Positions 1 through 8,191 of a stretch of DNA of 64,000 bases are shown here, one piece after another (within the stretch, counting starts at the first letter, position 1; each line of letters starts with the position of its first letter). The stretch is from an uncultured Rhodospirillaceae bacterium (GTDB lineage Bacteria > Pseudomonadota > Alphaproteobacteria > Rhodospirillales > Magnetospirillaceae), in contig CAIUSV010000049.1 of the NCBI GenBank assembly GCA_903901915.1, positions 1 to 64,000 on the forward strand. Reading direction: 5' to 3'. A program made the translations under genes and the position numbers. Under the pieces are notes generated by a model. It was given only the letters and a program-made list of their open reading frames with translations. It was not told the DNA's origin and ran no database searches.

Positions 1-53
1 ACCAGAATCTCTCGACCGGTCGGCGTCAGAACGGCATTCTGGTGGATGCCCAT
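1..53 (-). CDS. IS481-family transposase, N-terminal fragment cut by window edge
   Basis: Only the first 17 codons are visible, on the minus strand. They read MGIHQNAVLTPTGREIL, which resembles the conserved start of IS481-family DDE transposases (pattern M-x-I-H-x-N-A-x-L-T-P-x-G-R-E). The ATG is at 53-51 and is preceded by a GGGAGAG ribosome-binding site five bases upstream. The gene continues off the left edge, so whether the transposase is intact cannot be judged. The family assignment rests on this short peptide plus the IS-like end at position 136. Confidence 0.75.
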   Translation of the reverse strand, partial: MGIHQNAVLTPTGREIL

Positions 54-136
54 TCGATCTCTCCCTGGATAGCCAAAGTCTCGCAACTTCAGCTTCCTCG
101 CTTCAGATCGAGTGGGCAACCTCCTGAGACTTCACA
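1..136 (-). mobile_element. IS481-type insertion sequence, one end
   Basis: Outside the transposase start there is a leader ending in TGTGAAGTCTCAGGAGGTTG (read on the minus strand from 136), the usual style of an IS481 terminal repeat (TGTGAAG...). It abuts TCTAGA at 137-142. IS481 elements are known to prefer and duplicate a CTAG-containing target, so 136/137 is the probable element boundary. The other end lies outside the window. Confidence 0.7.
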
Positions 137-267
137 TCTAGAGTATCAGCTTCAAGCTGAACTCTAGAATTCTGGTTGTACGAAAAAGCTGCGCTTTTTC
201 ATGGCTCAAACGCCGCTCCGGCTCAAGAGTTTCCCGATTTTCCGTTTCAGCTTAAATGCGGGAAACT
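137..267. other. Non-coding spacer with three stem-loops
   Basis: No gene is visible. 137-168 is an imperfect palindrome (TCTAGAGT-a-TCAGCTT, one-base loop, AAGCTGAACTCTAGA) into which the insertion sequence appears to have jumped. 182-200 is GAAAAAGC-TGC-GCTTTTTC. The third stem-loop, 226-269, is described with the glucosaminidase terminator. Confidence 0.6.
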
Positions 268-269
268 CT
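182..269 (-). terminator. Candidate terminator region of the Bax-like gene
   Basis: Two hairpins follow the minus-strand gene ending at 268. The first has 11-base arms AGAGTTTCCCG (226-236) and CGGGAAACTCT (259-269) and overlaps the stop codon. The second is GAAAAAGC/GCTTTTTC (182-200), whose minus-strand 3' arm ends in five T residues. Either could end transcription; no long T-tract follows. Confidence 0.45.
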
Positions 270-1203
270 AATTGGCCATCGCCATTTGGCCCGGCAGGGC
301 ACGGCCCAGGCGGGCGCGGTCGAGGCCGTTCAGATCGTTACGCCGGATCAGCGAGCGAATGGTGCTGACATAAGCGTCGCCCCGCTCGGAATAGCTTCGC
401 AGCGACGCGGCCAGGGCGTGGCCGTCGGGGGCGAGGCCGCGGGCGCGGGCCTGGGCACGGGCGCGGCGCAGTTCGTCGTAGGCCTTGTGGGTATTGAGGT
501 TGTGGACATAGGCCCGCACCGCCTCGTACAGCGTGCCGAAATTGCGCATGGCGGTTTCGTCGGCGCCGACTTCGACGGTGTGGCCGAACAGGTTCTGGCT
601 GCGGCGCACCAGCTTGGAGGTGCCCCAGCCCGATTCCTCGGCCGATTGGGCCAGCGCCAGTGACGGCGGCACCACATCGACGCGGATCAGCAGTTTGCGC
701 AGGTTGCCGTCCTCGACCTCGTAGCGCTTGGCCAGTCCGGACAGCCAGACGTCGTCGCGGACGGGCAGCAATTGCCCGGCCATCTTGCGGGCGGCGATGT
801 CGAGCAGGCGGGCGCGGTCGGCGGCGATCTCCTCGTCCACCGCCAGCACCAGCGGCAGCATGACGCGCAGGAACACCGCCTTTTTGGTGTCGATGTCGGG
901 AAGTTCGTCGAGATCGCCGGGCACCTGGGTCAGGAACAGCGGCGGCACCTCGACGACACCGTCGCGGACGTTGTCCAGGCGATAGCCCATGCGCTGGAAG
1001 GCGCGATCGAGCCGGGCGGCGCTGGCGGTGTCGGCGCGACTCAGGGCCGAGGTTTCCGCCACCGACGGTGCCGGGCGCGGGGAAACCTGAACCGGCGGAC
1101 GGGCGCCCTTCAGAGCCATCGTATAGAGCCCGCCCACCCCGCCGATGACGGCGACAAGACTGACGGCGCGGAATAGTCTGGATCCGATCGACCCGGCTGC
1201 CAT
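268..1203 (-). CDS. Bax-like glucosaminidase-domain protein
   Basis: A 311-residue protein starting at MAAGSIGSRLFRAV. The ATG at 1203 has a GAGGTG ribosome-binding site six bases upstream; an upstream ATG at 1278 has none. An N-terminal membrane segment (about residues 12-30) is followed by a proline-rich linker. The C-terminal half carries the glucosaminidase/Bax signature SAEESGWGTSKLVRRSQNLF, which contains the expected catalytic Glu. Family knowledge suggests a periplasmic, membrane-anchored peptidoglycan hydrolase acting on N-acetylglucosaminyl bonds. It stands alone: nfu upstream has its own terminator. Substrate and role are inferred only from the domain. Confidence 0.75.
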   Translation of the reverse strand: MAAGSIGSRLFRAVSLVAVIGGVGGLYTMALKGARPPVQVSPRPAPSVAETSALSRADTASAARLDRAFQRMGYRLDNVRDGVVEVPPLFLTQVPGDLDELPDIDTKKAVFLRVMLPLVLAVDEEIAADRARLLDIAARKMAGQLLPVRDDVWLSGLAKRYEVEDGNLRKLLIRVDVVPPSLALAQSAEESGWGTSKLVRRSQNLFGHTVEVGADETAMRNFGTLYEAVRAYVHNLNTHKAYDELRRARAQARARGLAPDGHALAASLRSYSERGDAYVSTIRSLIRRNDLNGLDRARLGRALPGQMAMAN

Positions 1204-1299
1204 GCGGCCCACCTCACTTTTGTTGCAGTGCAATATCCTGTGGACAAGGTACCGGCTCGCCCCGCCCATTGCAACCAAAAACGCCCCCCGACGAGAACA

Positions 1300-1337
1300 A
1301 AAAGAAAACGCACCCTGGGGCGGTTACCCAGGGTGCG
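1300..1337 (-). terminator. Rho-independent terminator of nfu
   Basis: Perfect 11-bp stem, CGCACCCTGGG (1309-1319) with CCCAGGGTGCG (1327-1337) and a 7-base loop. On the minus strand it is followed by TTTTCTTTTTG. It lies 26 bases past the nfu stop and isolates nfu from the Bax-like gene. Confidence 0.9.
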
Positions 1338-1363
1338 TTGGAAATTAAAGCGATTTCAGTGGG

Positions 1364-1912
1364 TTAATCGACCGACTGCACCGCCATTACCTCGGGGACG
1401 TAATATTTCAGCATGTTCTCGATGCCGTGCTTCAGGGTGGCGCTGGAGCTGGGGCAGCCGGAACAGGCGCCCTGGAGGTGCAGATAGACGATGCCGTCCT
1501 CGAAGCTGCGGAAGATGATGTCGCCGCCGTCCTGGGCCACCGCCGGGCGCACCCGGGTTTCGATCAGTTCCTTGATCTGCATGACGATGCCGTCGTCGCT
1601 GCCGGTGGAAGCCTGGTCCTCGGCGCCCAGATCGACCACCGGCTGGCCGGAGGCGAAATGGTCCATGATGGCGGCCAGCACCTGGGGCTTGACCACCTGC
1701 CAGTCGCTGCCGTCGGTCTTGGCCACGGTGATGAAATCCGAGCCGAGAAACACGCCGGTGACGCCGTCGATGGCGAACAGCCGGGTGGCGAGTGGCGAGC
1801 GGGCGGCGCCGGTGGCGTCGGTGAAATCGGCGGTCCCCCGGCCCATGACGTCGATGCCGGGCAGGAACTTGAGGGTCGCGGGATTGGGAGTCGGTTCGGT
1901 CTGGATGAACAT
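1364..1912 (-). CDS. Nfu-type iron-sulfur cluster carrier (NifU-like)
   Basis: A 182-residue protein with the two-domain Nfu layout. The N-terminal Nfu domain (about residues 1-88) begins MFIQTEPTPNPATLKFLPG, typical of alphaproteobacterial and mitochondrial NFU1 proteins. A short linker leads to the C-terminal NifU domain (about 108-176), with the cluster-binding CxxC at Cys150-Cys153 (ACSGCPSS). The family receives and delivers [4Fe-4S] clusters to client enzymes in the cytoplasm. It is monocistronic by layout, with its own promoter-like sequence (1951-1979) and terminator (1309-1337). A palindrome overlaps the expected transcription start and may be an operator. Confidence 0.92.
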   Translation of the reverse strand: MFIQTEPTPNPATLKFLPGIDVMGRGTADFTDATGAARSPLATRLFAIDGVTGVFLGSDFITVAKTDGSDWQVVKPQVLAAIMDHFASGQPVVDLGAEDQASTGSDDGIVMQIKELIETRVRPAVAQDGGDIIFRSFEDGIVYLHLQGACSGCPSSSATLKHGIENMLKYYVPEVMAVQSVD

Positions 1913-1933
1913 GGCGGTCCTTATGGTCGAGCG

Positions 1934-1979
1934 CTTGAACTCAGCTCAAGTAGATGGACATCGCCCCCGCCCGAGTCAA
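1934..1979 (-). promoter_or_regulatory. nfu promoter with palindrome over the start point
   Basis: Minus strand: TTGACT (1979-1974), 17 bases, CATCTA (1956-1951). The near-palindrome CTTGAGC-TGA-GTTCAAG (1950-1934; one mismatch per arm) spans the predicted +1. Its position fits a repressor or iron-responsive operator, but the protein that would bind is not identifiable from sequence. Confidence 0.4.
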
Positions 1980-2061
1980 GCGGTTGTGACGTCGCTTTCC
2001 GGGCAACGGCAAACGGGGCGCGGCGACCATGCCCGTCGAGGGGGCCGACAACGCGGGGCTC

Positions 2062-2529
2062 CTAGGTAATGGCGTCGATCTGCCCATCGGTCAGGCTGCC
2101 GGGGACGATGGTTACCGGCACCCGCAGCCGGCCGACATACTTGCCGGTGAGGGCGGTGACCAGCGGTCCCGGACCACCGGGGCCGGGATCGGCGGCCAGC
2201 ACCAGAACCGAAATCGAGGGTTCTTCGGCGATCACGCCCAGCAGTTCCTCGCGCGGCTTGCCTTCGCGGACATAGAGTACCGGCAGATGGCCGGAAACGG
2301 CATTGACCTCGCCCGCCAGACGATCGAGCAGGTCCTCGGCGTCCTGGCGGGCCTCGGCCCGCATTAGTTCGCCGATGGTGGCGAAGTGCTGCGGTTCGGC
2401 CGGCTCGATCACCCGAAGCAGCGCTACCCGGCCGCCCGAGGACCGCGCCCGCCGGCAGGCGAAGCGAAGCGCCGCCCGCATCTCGGGCGAGTCGTCGACC
2501 ACCACCAGAAAGACGCGGGCAGGTGGCAT
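2062..2529 (-). CDS. Universal stress protein, UspA family
   Basis: A 155-residue single-domain Usp protein. It starts with the family beta-strand and Asp (FLVVVDDSPE, residues 7-16) and ends with a glycine-rich stretch around residues 115-125 (DPGPGGPGPL) then VPVTIVPGS. This is related to the G-x2-G-x9-G-S nucleotide-binding motif, but the spacing is not canonical, so ATP binding is uncertain. It is probably cytoplasmic. It sits 13 bases downstream of the TIGR02186 gene, so it is likely the last gene of the murJ-trpS operon. Its partner and stimulus are unknown. Confidence 0.85.
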   Translation of the reverse strand: MPPARVFLVVVDDSPEMRAALRFACRRARSSGGRVALLRVIEPAEPQHFATIGELMRAEARQDAEDLLDRLAGEVNAVSGHLPVLYVREGKPREELLGVIAEEPSISVLVLAADPGPGGPGPLVTALTGKYVGRLRVPVTIVPGSLTDGQIDAIT

Positions 2530-2542
2530 GGCGTGGACTCCC

Positions 2543-3322
2543 TCAGACTTTCCTGAACGCCACGGCGGCGGTCCAGCCGCCGGCGGCGGCGAGCAGGATG
2601 GCGATGATACCGTAGATGGCGGCGTGGCTATGGGCGAAATCGTATATAGCGGCGCCGACCCCCGCCTTGCGGACGGTCAACGGCGTGGTGCGGAAGCTGA
2701 TTACCTTGCCGTTGGCGATCAGGTAGACCTCGACCGCGTAGGTTCCCACCGGCACGTTGGCGGGAAAGTGGACGTCGGTACGGAACAGCCGGTGGCTCAA
2801 CATGCCGATGTCGTAGACATGGTCGCCGTAAAGGCCGCGCTGTTGCATCAGCCGCAGCAGCGCCCGGCGAAAGGCGCCGGAATCGCCACCCGGCTCCTTG
2901 ACCCGCACGGCGAGGTCGAGATGGTCCAGGCCGATCTGATGGCGTCGCAGGATCGCGGGTGGTGCCACTTCATCCAGCGGCCGGGTCGCCGCCACCCGGT
3001 AGAACGAGGGGGCGTCATCGATCAACGCGGCGCCGGAATTGACCCAGATGCCGCCGCTGCGCGCCTTGTGCCGCAGCGTCTCGCTCCGCTTCGGGCCGCG
3101 CACCACCACTACCACGTCGCCGGCCTTGCCGCCGTCCAGTTCCTCGATGGCGCCGAACAGCAGCAGGTCGGTGCCGGCGAAGCCGGTGGTGATGGCGATA
3201 AGATGACTGGACAGATCGGCCACCAGCGGCTCGACCGCCCAGGCCGCCCGACCGCACAGCAGCGACAGCGCGACGACGGCGACCGCCGGCAGAAGGCTGC
3301 CGCGGCGCCGTCCCGCCACCAT
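2543..3322 (-). CDS. TIGR02186-type membrane-anchored protein
   Basis: A 259-residue protein. The start is taken as the ATG at 3322-3320, which overlaps the upstream stop (TGATG); a further-upstream ATG inside the previous gene is ignored. It has an N-terminal signal peptide (residues about 8-26, ending AAWA), a long beta-rich extracytoplasmic part, and one C-terminal membrane helix (about 232-253, AAIYGIIAILLAAAGGW). This matches the alphaproteobacterial putative transmembrane family TIGR02186 (Alph_Pro_TM), whose function is unknown and which is often found near sulfite exporter-like genes. No such exporter is seen here. Confidence 0.75.
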   Translation of the reverse strand: MVAGRRRGSLLPAVAVVALSLLCGRAAWAVEPLVADLSSHLIAITTGFAGTDLLLFGAIEELDGGKAGDVVVVVRGPKRSETLRHKARSGGIWVNSGAALIDDAPSFYRVAATRPLDEVAPPAILRRHQIGLDHLDLAVRVKEPGGDSGAFRRALLRLMQQRGLYGDHVYDIGMLSHRLFRTDVHFPANVPVGTYAVEVYLIANGKVISFRTTPLTVRKAGVGAAIYDFAHSHAAIYGIIAILLAAAGGWTAAVAFRKV

Positions 3323-4302
3323 CAGCGCAGCGCCGTCAGCAGTTCGGCCGCCTGCATCCGTGCCCGTAGCGCCAGATAGCCCTGCGACGCCAGATGGTTG
3401 GGCAGGAACGACGAGTCCGGAACGGCGCTCCACACCATCCACGGCCGCAGGCGGGCGGCGGCGGCCAGTTGCTCGACCATGCGGCCCCAGGCTTCGGCCT
3501 GATGGCGGTCGGCCAACACCTTGTCGAAGTCGCGGCCCAATTCGCGCAGCACGATGGACTGGGCGTAAAGCCGGCCCTTGTTGCCGTAGAACACCCCATC
3601 GACGGTGAAATCCAGCAGAACCGAGCGGCCCTCGGCGAGATGGTGGTCGATGGCGCCGGTGACGTCGTCGAGGTCGCGCAACAGCGCCTCCAGCACCGCC
3701 GCCAGCGCCGGCGCGCCGCGATCGAAGCCGGAGCTGCCGGCGGCGACGTGGTCGTTGTAGCGATCAAGCGAGCGTTGGGCGTTGCGGTACTGCTTCTCGG
3801 CCGAGGCGGTGGGCAGCCACGAGGTCCGGGTGTCGAACTTCCACACCGTGCCGGGATATTTCAGCAGGCCGGCGGCGTGGTTGAGGTCGATGTCGGGGCC
3901 GTTGACGCCCGAACCGGCCCCCTTATCCCCCGCCAGGGCGGCGCTGAGGCGCGCCAAACCGCCGACCAGCCCGAGCTGGAACGCCGGCATGTCGCGGAGC
4001 CAGCCGCCGGGCAGGAAGAACGGATCGTTGGCCCGCCACTTGTTGACGTCCAGTTCGCGCCCGATCAGCGCCGCCGCTGCGGCGACGCCGCGCGACTTGC
4101 CCGCCGCCACGGTGCCGGGACCGAACTCGGGGTTGTCGTCGATCTTGGCGATGATCAGCATCGCCACCGGGAAGACCAGCAGCACCACCACCGCCAGCGC
4201 CCACAGGACGAAACGGCGCGACGGGTGGCGCAACACCGCCGCCAGCGCCGACAGCGCGGCGGCCAGGACGTTCAGCGCGGTTTCGACGGTCGGGCGGGTC
4301 AC
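3322..4302 (-). CDS. DUF2333 family inner-membrane protein
   Basis: A 326-residue protein with a GTG start at 4302-4300 that overlaps the trpS stop (GTGA). One N-terminal membrane helix (about residues 32-54) precedes a soluble region containing [20 protein letters not shown] (about 85-104), characteristic of the DUF2333 family of Proteobacteria. No catalytic motif is recognised. The 4-base overlap with trpS and the 1-base overlap with the TIGR02186 gene show it is translated as part of the same operon. The molecular function is unknown. Confidence 0.75.
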   Translation of the reverse strand: MTRPTVETALNVLAAALSALAAVLRHPSRRFVLWALAVVVLLVFPVAMLIIAKIDDNPEFGPGTVAAGKSRGVAAAAALIGRELDVNKWRANDPFFLPGGWLRDMPAFQLGLVGGLARLSAALAGDKGAGSGVNGPDIDLNHAAGLLKYPGTVWKFDTRTSWLPTASAEKQYRNAQRSLDRYNDHVAAGSSGFDRGAPALAAVLEALLRDLDDVTGAIDHHLAEGRSVLLDFTVDGVFYGNKGRLYAQSIVLRELGRDFDKVLADRHQAEAWGRMVEQLAAAARLRPWMVWSAVPDSSFLPNHLASQGYLALRARMQAAELLTALR

Positions 4303-5297
4303 GGCCGGAGGAACCCGACGATGTCATAGACCTCCTTGAGGATCGGTCGGGCGATGGCGTCGGCGCGGTCGGCGCCCGAGCGCAGCACCGCGTCGATATG
4401 GCCGGGGTCGGCCATCAGCCGCTTCATCTCGGCATTGATCGGCCCCAGCACCGACACCGCCAGATCGACCAGGTCCTTCTTGAATTCCGAGAATTGCCGG
4501 CCGGCGAACTGGGAGACCACCTCGGCCTTCTCCTTGTCCGACAGCGCGGCGTAGATGCCCAACAGGTTCGACGCCTCGGGCCGGCCTTCCAGCCCGTCGA
4601 GGGTGGCGGGCAGCGGCTCGAGGTCGGTCTTGGCCTTGCGGATCTTCAGCGCGATGGCGTCGGCATCGTCTTGCATGTTGATGCGCGAATAGTCGGATTC
4701 ATCGGACTTGCTCATCTTCTTGGTGCCGTCGCGCAGGCTCATGATACGGGCGGCGGTGCCGAAGATCAGCGGTTCGGGCAGCGGGAAGAACTCGACGCCG
4801 TAGTCGCCGTTGAATTTCTGGGCGGTGTCGCGCGCCAGTTCCAGGTGCTGCTTCTGGTCCTCGCCCACCGGCACATGGGTGGCGCGGTAGGCCAGGATGT
4901 CGGCGCTCATCAGGTTGGGATAGGCGAACAGCCCGACCGAGGCGTTCTCCTTATGCTTGCCCGCCTTGTCCTTGAACTGGGTCATGCGGTTGAGCCAGCC
5001 CATGCGCGCGACGCAGTTGAAGATCCAGGCCAGTTGGGCGTGCGCCGGTACGGTGGACTGGTTGAAGACGATGTGCTTCGAGGCGTCGACGCCGGCGGCG
5101 ATCATGCCGGCGGTCACCTCGCGGGTATTCCGGACCAGTTCCTTGGGGTCCTGCCACAGGGTGATGGCGTGCATGTCGACGATGCAGAAGATGCACTCGT
5201 ACTCGTGCTGGAGCCGTACCCAGTTGCGGATGGCTCCCAGATAGTTGCCGAGATGAAGATTTCCGGTGGGCTGGACGCCGGAAAAAATGCGCTTCAT
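4299..5297 (-). CDS. trpS: Tryptophanyl-tRNA synthetase
   Basis: A 332-residue class I aminoacyl-tRNA synthetase of normal length. It charges tRNA-Trp in the cytoplasm. The HIGH-type motif appears as [11 protein letters not shown] (residues 11-21) and the KMSKS loop is exact at 194-198 ([10 protein letters not shown]). It lies 60 bases after murJ on the same strand and overlaps the DUF2333 gene by four bases. Confidence 0.97.
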   Translation of the reverse strand: MKRIFSGVQPTGNLHLGNYLGAIRNWVRLQHEYECIFCIVDMHAITLWQDPKELVRNTREVTAGMIAAGVDASKHIVFNQSTVPAHAQLAWIFNCVARMGWLNRMTQFKDKAGKHKENASVGLFAYPNLMSADILAYRATHVPVGEDQKQHLELARDTAQKFNGDYGVEFFPLPEPLIFGTAARIMSLRDGTKKMSKSDESDYSRINMQDDADAIALKIRKAKTDLEPLPATLDGLEGRPEASNLLGIYAALSDKEKAEVVSQFAGRQFSEFKKDLVDLAVSVLGPINAEMKRLMADPGHIDAVLRSGADRADAIARPILKEVYDIVGFLRP

Positions 5298-5357
5298 GGC
5301 TGATCGTCACTCCGGGAAGGAACCGAACGCCTCTCGTATACCCGCCCGCCGCCATGG

Positions 5358-6899
5358 TCAAGAACGCCGCAGCATTCCTTTGATCTCGGCGAATTTCGCC
5401 GCGCCCAGCACATGGGCGGCGACGGCGAAGGCGACCAGGCCCGTCGCCACCATGGCCGCCAGCATCGCCACCGCCATCAACTGGCCCTGGGCCAGCGGCC
5501 ACAGCAGGGTCTGGGCGCCCCACAGCGCCGCCGCCATCACCAGGGTGGCGGCGATCAGGCGCGGCGCCTTGGCGCGCAGGCGGGAATCGGTGGTGAAGAA
5601 GCCGCGGCGGCGCAGCAACACCGCCAGGACGGCGACGTTGAACCAGGCGGCGATGGCGGTGGACAGCGCCATGCCGACATGGGCCAGCGGCCCCGCCAGG
5701 GCGAGGTTGAGGCCGATGTTGAGCGCCATGGTGGCGCCGGCCACCCGCACCGGGGTGGCGGTATCCTCGCGGGCGAAGAAGCCCGGTGTCAGCACCTTGA
5801 CCAGGACATAGGCCGGCAGGCCGGCGGCGAACGCCACCAGGGCGCTCGCGGTGGCGGCGGTCTCGGCGGGGCCGAAGCTGCCGCGCTCGAACAGCACCCG
5901 GATCACCGGCTGGGCGATGACCATCAGCGCCGCCGCCGCCGGCAGCGTCAGCAGCAACCCGACCTCCATCGCCCGGTTCTGGCTGGCCATCGCCGCCTCG
6001 GCCTCGCCGGCCTTCAACTGGCGCGACAGCAACGGCAGCAGGGCGGTGCCGATGGCGATGCCCACCACCCCCAGCGGCAACTGGTTCACCCGGTCGGCGT
6101 AGTTCAGGTAGCTGACGGCGCCGTCGGCCACCGTCGAGGCGATCATGGTGTTGATCACCAGATTGAGCTGATAGACCCCGGCGCCCACCGCCCCGGGAAC
6201 GATGCGCCGGAACAGCAGCCGCACCTCCGGCGTCAGCTTCGGCCGCACCCAGCGCAGCCCCATGCCCGCCTTGCGCACCGAGAACACCAGCCAGGCGAAC
6301 TGGGCGATGCCGGCGGCGAAGGTGCCCCAGGCCATGGCGTGGCCGGCGGTGGGGGTGAAGGGGACCAGCGCCCACAGTCCGGCCATGGACACCAGATTGA
6401 GCAGCACCGGCGTGCCGGCGGCGGCGGCGAAGCGACCCAGCGAGTTCAGCACCCCGGCCTGCAGCGAGGTCAGCGAGATGAACAGCAGATAGGGAAAGCA
6501 GATGCGCGAGAATTCGACCGCCAGCGTCATCTTGCCCGGTGTCGCCTCGAAGCCGGGAGCCAGGCCGTAGATCGCCCACGGCATCGCCAGTTCCATCGCC
6601 GCCACGAACACCGCCAGCGTCACCGCCAGCACCGCCAGGGCGCGCTCGGCGAACAACCGGGCCTCTTCCCGGCCCTCGGTGGTCAGCCGGCCGGTGAACA
6701 GCGGCACGAAGGCGGCGTTGAACGCGCCTTCGGCGAACAGCGAGCGGAACAGATTGGGAAAACGGAAGGCGACGAAAAAGGCGTCGGCCACCGATCCCGC
6801 CCCCAGGAAGTGGGCGATCATCATTTCGCGCAGCAGGCCGGTCACGCGCGAAGCCATGGTGAAGCCGCCGACGGTGGCGATGGAGCGGAACAGGCTCAT
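5358..6899 (-). CDS. murJ: Lipid II flippase MurJ
   Basis: A 513-residue polytopic protein of the MVF/MurJ family (MOP superfamily) with about 14 hydrophobic helices. The N-terminus MSLFRSIATVGGFTMASRV and the segment RFPNLFRSLFAEGAFNAAFV are hallmarks of MurJ. It flips undecaprenyl-linked lipid II across the inner membrane, the step that follows MraY/MurG, both encoded further along this window. It heads the minus-strand operon murJ-trpS-DUF2333-TIGR02186-usp. A 193-base spacer separates it from the divergent nuclease gene. Confidence 0.96.
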   Translation of the reverse strand: MSLFRSIATVGGFTMASRVTGLLREMMIAHFLGAGSVADAFFVAFRFPNLFRSLFAEGAFNAAFVPLFTGRLTTEGREEARLFAERALAVLAVTLAVFVAAMELAMPWAIYGLAPGFEATPGKMTLAVEFSRICFPYLLFISLTSLQAGVLNSLGRFAAAAGTPVLLNLVSMAGLWALVPFTPTAGHAMAWGTFAAGIAQFAWLVFSVRKAGMGLRWVRPKLTPEVRLLFRRIVPGAVGAGVYQLNLVINTMIASTVADGAVSYLNYADRVNQLPLGVVGIAIGTALLPLLSRQLKAGEAEAAMASQNRAMEVGLLLTLPAAAALMVIAQPVIRVLFERGSFGPAETAATASALVAFAAGLPAYVLVKVLTPGFFAREDTATPVRVAGATMALNIGLNLALAGPLAHVGMALSTAIAAWFNVAVLAVLLRRRGFFTTDSRLRAKAPRLIAATLVMAAALWGAQTLLWPLAQGQLMAVAMLAAMVATGLVAFAVAAHVLGAAKFAEIKGMLRRS

Positions 6900-7092
6900 G
6901 TCCGCCTTTGTAGCCGAGAAGCCGTCCGGGCGTAAGACCCCTGCCCCGATTTCGCCCGAAAGCCGCCATCGCCATGCCGGGTTGGGCGGCGATCATCATC
7001 GGGGTTTGGGGGATGCCGCATCCTAACCGTTGTTTTTTATTCGGATAATCGGCAACTTTAGGCATGTTTTATGGCCTATACCCTGGTGCGAT

Positions 7093-8124
7093 ATGATAAA
7101 TGAATATGCAAAAAAGCTATTAATAAGTGTTGCCTCCACGATTATCGCGCTGGCGATGACGGGCGCTGCCGTGGCGCAACCCCTGGCCTGCAAGGGCCAA
7201 GGCGACGCAATGGAACTGCCATACGATTCGGCGGTGCCGGCGGGTTACGACCACGACCGCTTCGACACCGAGCCCAAAAGCCTGATGTTCCGTTACGGTC
7301 CTTTCGCCAGTTCCTACGAGACTGCCGCCGACGACCGCGCCGACTCGCCCTACAGGGGGGTGCCGAAATGGGTCGCCTACGAGATGCATGCCCTGTTGGG
7401 GCCGGGCGGGCGGCCGATCCATCCCCAGGGAGCCAAGCGGCCGGGCAAGTGGTACGAACTGCGCGAGACCGCCTTTCTGTGGGCCGACAAGCCCGAGGTA
7501 TCGCGCCACGGCATCGATCCGTCCTATCGCGGTTTCGCCGCCGTGTGGAATCGCGGCCACATGGCGGCCCGCGCCCATGCCAACCGCATCTCGTGGCAGG
7601 AGGGCTGCAACACCCACGTCTTCGTCAACGCCCTGCCGCAATACGCCGACATGAACCAGGGCGACTGGCTGGCGCTGGAGAATTACGCCATCGCCGCCGC
7701 CAACAAGTACGGCAAGGTCTGGACCATCGCCGGCCCGGTGTTCGAGCCCGGCCGCGAGATCGATTTCATCGGCGCGCCGGGAACGGTGCCGGTGGCGATT
7801 CCCCATGCCCTGTTCAAGATCCTGGCCATCGAGGTGGGCGGCCGGGTCGAGGCCCGCGCCTTTCTCTTTCCCCAGGCCGACGAGGACCAGCGCGGTCTGT
7901 ATCGCAAATGCGCCGGCACCCCCCAGGCCAGCTACGACCTGTCGGCGTATGCCACCACCGTTTCGGCGCTGGAGGTGGCCACCGGCCTGCGCTTTTTCCA
8001 GAAGCTGGCTCCGGCCGAGCGCCGGGCGCTGGATGTCCGCTCGGGCGCCGGGCCGTGGCCGGTGGAGACGCGCTTCTACGACGACCGCTGCGGTGGCCGG
8101 GGCGGTGGTGGCGAGGATGGCTGA
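7093..8124 (+). CDS. Secreted DNA/RNA non-specific endonuclease (NUC1 family)
   Basis: A 343-residue protein from the ATG at 7093, which begins a clear signal peptide (MINEYAKKLLISV..., cleavage likely after GAAVA). An in-frame ATG at 7030 would add 21 residues ahead of the signal sequence and is less likely. The mature part matches the NUC1/EndoG endonuclease domain. The catalytic-His motif is WNRGHMAA (His156), with Asn replacing the Asp of the canonical DRGH, and downstream NALPQYADMNQG supplies the Asn/Gln metal-site block. It is likely a periplasmic or secreted metal-dependent nuclease. The first codons are A/T-rich compared with the rest. Confidence 0.85.
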   Translation: MINEYAKKLLISVASTIIALAMTGAAVAQPLACKGQGDAMELPYDSAVPAGYDHDRFDTEPKSLMFRYGPFASSYETAADDRADSPYRGVPKWVAYEMHALLGPGGRPIHPQGAKRPGKWYELRETAFLWADKPEVSRHGIDPSYRGFAAVWNRGHMAARAHANRISWQEGCNTHVFVNALPQYADMNQGDWLALENYAIAAANKYGKVWTIAGPVFEPGREIDFIGAPGTVPVAIPHALFKILAIEVGGRVEARAFLFPQADEDQRGLYRKCAGTPQASYDLSAYATTVSALEVATGLRFFQKLAPAERRALDVRSGAGPWPVETRFYDDRCGGRGGGGEDG

Positions 8125-8191
8125 CCGGATGCCCGCTTCCGTGCTTTACTGCCCGCCGATGGAGGGTTGAACAAAAAGCAGGGGGCATCCC

